Assembly (NCBI GenBank): GCA_044358835.1
Contig: JBIKNF010000017.1
Span: forward strand, 1-29,171
From: JAJTHC01 sp044358835
GTDB lineage: Bacteria > Cyanobacteriota > Vampirovibrionia > Vampirovibrionales > JAJTHC01
DNA length: 29,171 nucleotides
Reading direction: 5' to 3'
Shown here: positions 23,179 through 29,171 of the stretch, one piece after another
Position numbering within the stretch: position 1 is the stretch's first letter
Layout: each line of letters opens with the position of its first letter
Position numbers and translations under genes: made by a program
The notes under the pieces: model-generated
Told to the model about the DNA's origin: nothing
What the model saw: only the letters and a program-made list of their open reading frames with translations
Databases searched by the model: none

Positions 23179-26100
23179 ATGAAACACATGATGAAAGGTC
23201 GCGTTCTACTTCTTGTAGTCGGATTGCTTTGTGGGCTAAATAGCCCGCAGGCACTGGCTGTGATCAATGTTTCTAATGAAGCTGAACTAACGGCGGCCAT
23301 GGGCCAAAGTGCCGATTTGGAGATTAACATTACGGGGGATTTCTCTCTTTCTAACCCCTTGACCATCCCTTCCAATGCGTATGTGTTTACAGGCAACGGC
23401 TTTAACATTACATCATCTGGAGGAGGCTTAAGCTTTCCAGCAGTGACAAAAGTCACAAACTTACAAGTCGATGCAGGACTCGTTCAGTATCTAAGGAATA
23501 GTGCCACCAATGGCGGGGGTTTATACAACAATGCCGGCACCACGACCTTCAACAATGTCGCCACGTTTAATGGCAACACGGCTACCACCGCAGGGGGTGG
23601 GGCTTATGTAAACGGAGGCACACTCGCCTTACGCACTAACAGTGTGTTTAGTAATAATACGGCGGGGTCTAACGGTGGGGGTCTCTACCTCAATGGGGGT
23701 AACTTGGATGGGGTTGGTCCGTCCTTTGTTGCGACAGGGGGCACCATCACGGAATCAGGTCTTTTTACGATTCACACGTTTACAACGAATGGTAACTTTA
23801 TAGTAACTAATGGTGGTAATATAGAAGCTGTTGTTGTTGGTGGTGGTGGAAGCGGTTCGGTTGGTGATTCACATGTTTATGGTTCAGGTGGTGGTGGTGG
23901 TGGGCTTGCCTATTCAAATTCAATTACAGTTGTACCTGAAAGCTTGAGTGTTGTTGTTGGCTTAGGTGGTACAGCTGTTACTGCAGGAGTACGAACAGAT
24001 GGCAATAATGGAGGTGCATCCACTTTAAGTAGAGGTGGAACGATATTATTATCAGGTGGTGGTGGTGGTGGTGGTATTTACAATGCTTTTGCTAGTGGAG
24101 GTGCAAGTTCAGGCACACAAAGAGTAAGCGGTGGTTCAGGTGGTCAAGGTGGTCAAGGTTATTGGTCCGCAGGTGGTGGTGGTGCAGGCGGGTATACAGG
24201 TAATGGCGGTAATGCCCCTCGTGCAAATAATGCAGGTACACCTGGTGTTGCAGGTTCAGGTGGTGGTGGTGGTAGTGGTATGTCGGGTAATACTATTGGT
24301 GGTGGTGGTGGTGGTGTGGGTGTTTTTGGAGCAGGAGCAAATGGTGTAGCAAATGGTGGTGGTGGTAGTGGTGGAGCAAATGGTGGTGTCCCTACCGGAG
24401 GACTATATGGTGGTGGTGGTGGTGGTATTGGTATGAATGGTACAACAGGTGCAGGTGGTGCAGGAGTTGTAGTTATCCGTTATTTAACAGGTTCACTCGG
24501 TTCAGGTAGCCTTAACTTCACCAGCAACTCCGCCACCAGCGGTGGTGCCTTATACACCACTGGCACCAACACCATCACAGGCACCACAACCTTTACAACC
24601 AACTCTGCCACGAATGGCGGAGGTATTTGGAACGATTCAGGTACAACAACGTTAACAGGACTCGCCACCTTTAATGGCAACAGTGCCAGTTCCGCCGGTG
24701 GCGCGATTAGCAATGTTTCAGGAGGCACCCTCACGTTAGCAGGCGTTTCAGCCTTTAACACCAACACCGCTGTTGCCAACGGTGGAGCCATCAATAACCT
24801 GAACTCGACGTTAAACCTAACCGGCAATACCACCTTCACTGGCAACAGTTCAAGTGCTGGCAGTGGTGGGGCGATCTTCAACGATCCAGGGACCGTTCTC
24901 ATCACAGGCGATGGTACTTTTAACAATAACACGGCGTCTTTAAATGGTGGGGCCATCGCCAACGTGATTAGTTCAACATTTAGCATCACGGGTAATGGGA
25001 CGTTCGGCTCGAACAGCTCTAGCACAGGCTCTGGCGGAGCCATCACCACAGAAAGCAGTTCGACCACCAGCATTGGGGGAACGTCTTCATTCACAAGCAA
25101 CAGTGCCGCAACAAATGGCGGTGCCTTGTATGTGGATTCAACATCTGGTTTAACGCTGAGCGGGGCTTCCACGTTTACGAGCAATAGTGCAAGTAATGGG
25201 GGTGGTTTGTGGAATGCGGGAACAAGTGTATTGACTAGCACGGCTACGTTTTCAACCAACTCCGCCACCAACGGCGCAGGTCTCTTCAATAGTGCCGGCA
25301 CCACGACCATCAACGGCTTGGCGACCTTCACCAGCAATGGTGCCACCACCAACGGCGGAGGCCTGTGGAATGGTGGGACAGCTACCTTAAACGGCACGGC
25401 TACGTTTACGACGAACTCCGCCACCAATGGCGCAGGGATCTACAATAATGCCGGCACCACGACCATCAACAATGTCGCCACGTTTAATGGCAACACCGCC
25501 ACCACTTCAGGGGGTGGGGCTTATGTAAACGGAGGCACACTCGCCTTAGGCACTAACAGTGTGTTTAGTAATAATACGGCAGGGGTTAACGGTGGTGGTC
25601 TCTACCTGAATGGGGGTAACTTGGAGGGGGTTGGCTCGTTCGTTGTTGCGACAGGGGGCACCATCACGCAATCAGGTCTTTTTAATATCCACACGTTTAC
25701 CAGTGTCGGTACTAGCACGTTTGCAGTAACTGCTGGGGGTACTGTTGAATACCTCATCATCGGCGGGGGTGGTGGCGGGGGATCAGGAAACGGGGGCACA
25801 AACAGTGCGTCTGGGGGTGGTGGCGGCGGTGGCGGATACCGATCTTCTGTGTTAGGAGAATTATCTGGTGGTGGATCGTCTGCTGAATCTCCGTTAACGG
25901 TCACCGCCCAGAGCTATTCAGTTGCAGTGGGCGCTGGTGGAGCTGCCGGAACTGGGACAAAAGGAAGCATGGGTGGGAACAGTTCTTTCGGGGGCATTGT
26001 GGCGCTCGGCGGTGGCGGTGGGGGAGGGGGGACTTTAGGTCCAGATTCTGGAGGCTCTGGTGGAGGGGCTGTTGGGGTAAATGCTAGCTTCACGGCCGGC

Positions 26101-29100
26101 GCGGCGGGAACGACCAATCAGGGCATGAGTGGCGGGAGCTCAAATGGTAAGGGCCGAGGAGCTGGCGGCGGAGGGGCTTCCCAGAACGGCACTAATGGCG
26201 GTCCCCCCCCTGGCAAAGGTGGCGACGGACTGACCAGCAGCATCACGGGTACGGCGGTTGCACGCGGTGGCGGTGGCGGTGGTGGCGGGTGGTCTGCTGG
26301 TGCAGTTGGGGCAGTGGGTGGCCTTGGCGGCGGTGGCAATGGTAGGGATGACAATGGTTACAGGCCGGGCCCCTACACTGGCACCAACGGAACGGGCGGC
26401 GGTGGCGGTGGCGGTGAATATGGAGGGGGTGGATCAAACGGCGGTTCAGGTATTGTCATCGTCCGTTATTTAGCCGCTTCAAGTCTTGCGTTTATCAGTA
26501 ACTCTGCTGTTAATGGAGGAGCCTTGTATACCACAGGCACCAACACGGTGACAAGTATGGCAACTTTTACGACCAACTCTGCCACCAACGGCGCAGGGAT
26601 TTATAACGACACAGGCACGACGACCTTTACACGTCTCGCCACCTTCAACAATAACAGTGCCACCAATGGTGGAGCGGTTTACAATAATACGACAGGGGCT
26701 TTAATCTTTTCAAACGGGGCCACCTTCAACAATAACACGGCCACCACCGGCGGATCGCTCTATAACCTCGGCACCGTCACTTTCGCCGATGCCACCACCT
26801 TCACCAATCACACGGTACGAAACACTTACAACACAGGCACGATTAACCTCAATGGCGCCACGACCTTCAGCAATAACACCGTCGCTGGCAATGGGGCGGC
26901 GTTGCAGTATCAAAGTGGTGTAGGCACCATTAACTTCAACAATAACATTACGTTTACGTCCAACACGGCGACAGGCTCCAACGGCGGGGGCTTGTGGACG
27001 GATCGAAATACTTCGGTAGCCGGCACATCTACCTTCACCAGCAACTCGGCCACCAGCGGAGCAGGACTCTACATCCATGGCGGTACCACCACACTCACAG
27101 GAGCGTCTACCTTCACCAGCAACGCCGCCACCACCGCAGGGGGCGGGGCTTATGTAGAAGGAGGCACGCTCGCGCTGGCAGGGGGCGCGACCTTCACCAG
27201 CAACACCGCCACCAGCGGAGGTGGAGGTGCGGTTTACAAAACAGCTGGGGGTGTTTTAAACATCACAGGGGCATCGACGTTTGCGAGCAATAGCTCCACC
27301 GGCGGGGGGGGTGCGATTCTTCAAACAGGAACAAACATAGCAGGCACGACGACTTTCAACGGAGCCAGCACCTTTACGAGCAATAGTTCCACCAGTGCCA
27401 CCGCCGGCGGGGGCGCGATCAATAACACCGGCACAGGGGCGTTTAACATCAACGGGCTCGCTACCTTTGGCAATAGCACCAACAACACGCAAGGTAACGT
27501 GGCCACCGCGAGTGGTGGAGCGATTTCCAATAGTGGATCAGGCGTCCGCATCAACCTCAATAACGGTGCTGCCTTCTACAACAACCGCACGACAGGGGCC
27601 ACTACCTATGGTGGAGCGGTGTATAACACGGGTGGAGCAACTTTTACGGTCGGTGCGACCAGTGGCAACTCTGTGTTTACAGGCAATGGTAAGACGTCTA
27701 CAGGAGCCGTGACCACCTATAACGGCGGAGCGATTTATAACGATACCTCTTCAATACTCACCTTATCAGGGGGATCGACGTTTACCAGCAATGGCGTTAC
27801 CTTTAGGGGCGGGGGGATTTTCAACCTAGGCACGACGACGATCAACGGCTTGGCCACTTTTATGAGCAACACCGCCGGCAACTTAGGGGGAGGGGTTGTA
27901 AACTGGGTAGGTGGTATGATGATCCTCAATAACGGCGCCACCTTCACCAGCAACAGTGCTTCTCAAGGCGGGGGGATGATGAGCAATGGCATGACGACGA
28001 TTCACAACGGCGCCACCTTCACCAGCAACAGTGCCAGTTTTGGTGGGGGGATGTTGAGCAATGGCATGACGACGATTAACAACGGCGCCACCTTCACCAG
28101 CAACACCGCCGGCAACTTAGGGGGAGGGGCTTATGTAGACGGCATGGGCTCACTTGCTCTGGCAGGGGGTGCGACCTTCACCAGTAATACTGCCACTTGG
28201 GGCGGTGGAGCCATTTTTAAAGCGAACGGAGGTAGTTTGAACATCACAGGGGCGTCGACGTTTACGAGCAACAGCTCCACCAGCGGAGGGGGGGGTGCGA
28301 TTCACACCCAAAAAAACGTAGGCGCAACAGGCCCGACTACTCTCAACGGTGCCGCCACGTTTAGGAGCAATACGAGTACAGCAGCGGTGAGTACCACCGC
28401 TGGCGGGGGGGCTATTCAGAATACCAGCACCGGCTTATTCCGCGTCGACGGCCTCGCCACCTTCGGTAAGGAACCTGACGCCCCTAATCCCCTTGGTAGC
28501 CTCGGCAACGTGGCCACGAGTCATGGCGGGGCAATTTTCAACAGTGGTTCAGGGGTCGTCATGAACCTCAACCAAGGCGTGGCGTTTTACAACAACCGCA
28601 CGACAGGGGCATCCACCAACGGTGGCGCGGTGTATAACGCAGGCGGTGCGACCTTCACGGTCGGTGCGACCAGTGGCAACTCTGTGTTTACAGGCAATGG
28701 CAGAACCTCTGCGGGAGTGGCGACCACCTATAACGGCGGAGCGATTTATAACGATACCTCATCCTTCTTGACCTTATCTGGAGGTTCCACCTTCACCAGC
28801 AATGGCGCCATCCTTAATGGCGGGGGTATTTACAACGTTGGCACGACGACCCTCAACGGCTTGGCCATCTTCACAAGTAACAGGGCCACTTCAAGCGGTG
28901 GGGGGATTGCCAACTTTGGTACGACGACCCTTAACGGCGTAACCACCTTCACCGGCAACAGTGCCGTTATAGGCGGGGGTATTTATAATGCTGGCGCGAC
29001 GACGATTAACAACGGCGCCACTTTCACCAGCAATAGTGCCAGTATGGGCGGGGGTATTTACAACGATGGCATGACGACGATTAACAACGGCGCCACCTTC

Positions 29101-29171
29101 ACCGGCAACAGTGCTGTTCTAACCGGGGGGGGCGGGGCTTATTTAGGAGGAGGCACACTCGATCTGGCAGG
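23179..29171 (+). CDS. Giant Pmp-like beta-helix adhesin with two glycine-rich inserts (3' end outside window)
   Basis: At least 1997 codons, open from ATG 23179 to the window edge. I read every codon of the first half line by line, and the frame is still in register at the end. No Shine-Dalgarno is seen; ATGs at 23188 and 23191 are alternatives. Residues 1-27 form a Sec signal peptide ending LNSPQALA. A non-repetitive cap follows (about 28-95). The body consists of repeats of 20-25 residues with FxxN (mostly FTSN) and GGA[IL]/GGG[IL]Y motifs, about 45 FxxN by hand count. This is the pattern of Chlamydia polymorphic membrane proteins (PF02415), which fold as right-handed beta-helices at the cell surface. 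Two glycine-rich domains interrupt it, at about 195-436 and 834-1098. The C-terminus, and any autotransporter barrel or sorting domain, is not visible. Confidence 0.88.
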   Translation, partial: MKHMMKGRVLLLVVGLLCGLNSPQALAVINVSNEAELTAAMGQSADLEINITGDFSLSNPLTIPSNAYVFTGNGFNITSSGGGLSFPAVTKVTNLQVDAGLVQYLRNSATNGGGLYNNAGTTTFNNVATFNGNTATTAGGGAYVNGGTLALRTNSVFSNNTAGSNGGGLYLNGGNLDGVGPSFVATGGTITESGLFTIHTFTTNGNFIVTNGGNIEAVVVGGGGSGSVGDSHVYGSGGGGGGLAYSNSITVVPESLSVVVGLGGTAVTAGVRTDGNNGGASTLSRGGTILLSGGGGGGGIYNAFASGGASSGTQRVSGGSGGQGGQGYWSAGGGGAGGYTGNGGNAPRANNAGTPGVAGSGGGGGSGMSGNTIGGGGGGVGVFGAGANGVANGGGGSGGANGGVPTGGLYGGGGGGIGMNGTTGAGGAGVVVIRYLTGSLGSGSLNFTSNSATSGGALYTTGTNTITGTTTFTTNSATNGGGIWNDSGTTTLTGLATFNGNSASSAGGAISNVSGGTLTLAGVSAFNTNTAVANGGAINNLNSTLNLTGNTTFTGNSSSAGSGGAIFNDPGTVLITGDGTFNNNTASLNGGAIANVISSTFSITGNGTFGSNSSSTGSGGAITTESSSTTSIGGTSSFTSNSAATNGGALYVDSTSGLTLSGASTFTSNSASNGGGLWNAGTSVLTSTATFSTNSATNGAGLFNSAGTTTINGLATFTSNGATTNGGGLWNGGTATLNGTATFTTNSATNGAGIYNNAGTTTINNVATFNGNTATTSGGGAYVNGGTLALGTNSVFSNNTAGVNGGGLYLNGGNLEGVGSFVVATGGTITQSGLFNIHTFTSVGTSTFAVTAGGTVEYLIIGGGGGGGSGNGGTNSASGGGGGGGGYRSSVLGELSGGGSSAESPLTVTAQSYSVAVGAGGAAGTGTKGSMGGNSSFGGIVALGGGGGGGGTLGPDSGGSGGGAVGVNASFTAGAAGTTNQGMSGGSSNGKGRGAGGGGASQNGTNGGPPPGKGGDGLTSSITGTAVARGGGGGGGGWSAGAVGAVGGLGGGGNGRDDNGYRPGPYTGTNGTGGGGGGGEYGGGGSNGGSGIVIVRYLAASSLAFISNSAVNGGALYTTGTNTVTSMATFTTNSATNGAGIYNDTGTTTFTRLATFNNNSATNGGAVYNNTTGALIFSNGATFNNNTATTGGSLYNLGTVTFADATTFTNHTVRNTYNTGTINLNGATTFSNNTVAGNGAALQYQSGVGTINFNNNITFTSNTATGSNGGGLWTDRNTSVAGTSTFTSNSATSGAGLYIHGGTTTLTGASTFTSNAATTAGGGAYVEGGTLALAGGATFTSNTATSGGGGAVYKTAGGVLNITGASTFASNSSTGGGGAILQTGTNIAGTTTFNGASTFTSNSSTSATAGGGAINNTGTGAFNINGLATFGNSTNNTQGNVATASGGAISNSGSGVRINLNNGAAFYNNRTTGATTYGGAVYNTGGATFTVGATSGNSVFTGNGKTSTGAVTTYNGGAIYNDTSSILTLSGGSTFTSNGVTFRGGGIFNLGTTTINGLATFMSNTAGNLGGGVVNWVGGMMILNNGATFTSNSASQGGGMMSNGMTTIHNGATFTSNSASFGGGMLSNGMTTINNGATFTSNTAGNLGGGAYVDGMGSLALAGGATFTSNTATWGGGAIFKANGGSLNITGASTFTSNSSTSGGGGAIHTQKNVGATGPTTLNGAATFRSNTSTAAVSTTAGGGAIQNTSTGLFRVDGLATFGKEPDAPNPLGSLGNVATSHGGAIFNSGSGVVMNLNQGVAFYNNRTTGASTNGGAVYNAGGATFTVGATSGNSVFTGNGRTSAGVATTYNGGAIYNDTSSFLTLSGGSTFTSNGAILNGGGIYNVGTTTLNGLAIFTSNRATSSGGGIANFGTTTLNGVTTFTGNSAVIGGGIYNAGATTINNGATFTSNSASMGGGIYNDGMTTINNGATFTGNSAVLTGGGGAYLGGGTLDLA
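23500..23722 (+). repeat. Direct repeat flanking glycine-rich insert, copy 1
   Basis: About 220 bases inside the adhesin that recur exactly 1917 bases (639 codons) further on, with only scattered substitutions. The encoded text runs from SATNGGGLYNNAG through GGAYVNGGTLAL to LYLNGGNLDGVG. Similarity continues to about 23780 and stops within the glycine-rich domain. Confidence 0.8.
23755..24489 (+). other. Glycine-rich domain 1 of the adhesin
   Basis: Residues about 193-437. It begins SGLFTIHTFTTNGNF, then IEAVVVGGGG, a long Gly/Ser/Ala region, and ends GAGVVVIRYL. This beginning and end are typical of glycine-rich domains I know from phage tail and metagenomic surface proteins. Glycine is written almost only as GGT and the DNA is AT-richer than the surrounding repeats, so it looks compositionally foreign. 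Confidence 0.75.
25418..25640 (+). repeat. Direct repeat flanking glycine-rich insert, copy 2
   Basis: Second copy of the 23500-23722 block at a 1917-base offset, in the same reading frame. The encoded text differs at a few sites (TTSGGGAYVNGG, NLEGVG). It again leads directly into a glycine-rich domain. Confidence 0.8.
25672..26472 (+). other. Glycine-rich domain 2 of the adhesin
   Basis: Residues about 832-1098. It begins SGLFNIHTFTSVGTSTF, then VEYLIIGGGGGGG, and ends GGSGIVIVRYL. It has the same architecture as domain 1, but in the interior the two differ almost completely. Glycine codons here are a mixture of GGC, GGT, GGG and GGA, and the DNA is GC-rich, unlike domain 1. Confidence 0.75.
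27145..29171 (+). repeat. About 1-kb supra-repeat in the adhesin, two full copies and the start of a third
   Basis: The sequence beginning GGGGCTTAT (27145) recurs at 28126, and at 29134 with one changed base. Matched inner landmarks such as the block around CGGTGCGACCAGTGGCAACT lie at 27651 and 28662 (1011 bases apart, in frame). Each unit encodes about 330 residues in the same order: GGAY-LALAGG, LNITGAS, GLATFG, FYNNRTTG, GATSGNSVFTGNG, YNGGAIYNDTSS. Within and after them, 60-63-base units coding TTINNGATFTSN recur several times. Confidence 0.75.

Noticed and set aside
23800..24480. GGT-rich tandem runs as a CRISPR or satellite array
   Set aside because: There are no regular spacers; the runs are in-frame glycine codons inside a protein domain.
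24480..25427. Minus-strand open frame of 315 codons, and several others, opposite the adhesin
   Set aside because: They are Val/Pro/Ala-rich mirror images of the Gly/Thr/Asn repeat codons; the plus strand has a signal peptide, coherent repeat motifs and one continuous frame.
23179..29171. Frameshift or internal stop in the giant adhesin
   Set aside because: Reading line by line found no in-frame stop, and the register at the window end matches that of the ATG.

Overview
The window is about 29 kb of bacterial chromosome of moderate GC. It is gene-dense, with short spacers, Shine-Dalgarno sites of the AAGGAG type, and occasional GTG or TTG starts. The envelope is diderm: there is a Sec-exported giant beta-helix adhesin of the Chlamydia Pmp repeat type. 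The organism also has a MinD/MinE pair, a CsaB-type pyruvyl transferase (a family typical of Cyanobacteria and Firmicutes), a BcsA-like cellulose synthase, RibBA-RibH and a eukaryote-like class Ia ribonucleotide reductase R2. I infer a non-photosynthetic relative of Cyanobacteria (Vampirovibrionia/'Melainabacteria'). That is only a moderate-confidence guess: no rRNA or other phylogenetic marker is present.

Layout. Bases 1-243 hold a cluster of strong inverted repeats with no convincing gene. Bases 244-774 (minus strand) hold an AT-rich small nuclease-like gene directly behind a tRNA-Arg(UCU). Bases 855-4164 (minus) are a four-gene membrane cluster: YtxH-like, DUF948-like and two AI-2E/PerM-family proteins. 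Bases 4329-7160 (plus) hold a prolyl iminopeptidase followed by OppB- and OppC-type permeases, apparently a peptide uptake and processing operon without ATPase or binding protein. Bases 7217-8596 (minus) are minD-minE without minC nearby, both proteins carrying unusual extensions. Two unrecognised small genes follow. Bases 9951-12821 (plus) are the overlapping trio ribBA-ribH-tsaC/sua5. nrdB (minus) converges on it.

The second half is envelope-centred. It contains a Met/Gly/Tyr-rich low-complexity protein (14124-14606), csaB (minus), a divergent BcsA-like synthase with three PilZ-like modules (16107-18944), a secreted eight-TPR protein starting at TTG (19152), and an operon joining one peptide-type permease to two sugar-type permeases (20223-23023). 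The last 6 kb is a single uninterrupted reading frame running off the window end (23179 to beyond 29171, at least 1997 codons). It has a signal peptide and about 45 FxxN/GGA[IL] beta-helix repeats, is organised in higher-order duplications, and is interrupted twice, at equivalent positions, by a glycine-rich domain of the kind seen in phage tail proteins.

The adhesin, with its two diverged glycine-rich cassettes inside a duplicated frame, is the most unusual object in the window. The triple-PilZ cellulose synthase and the mixed permease operon come next.
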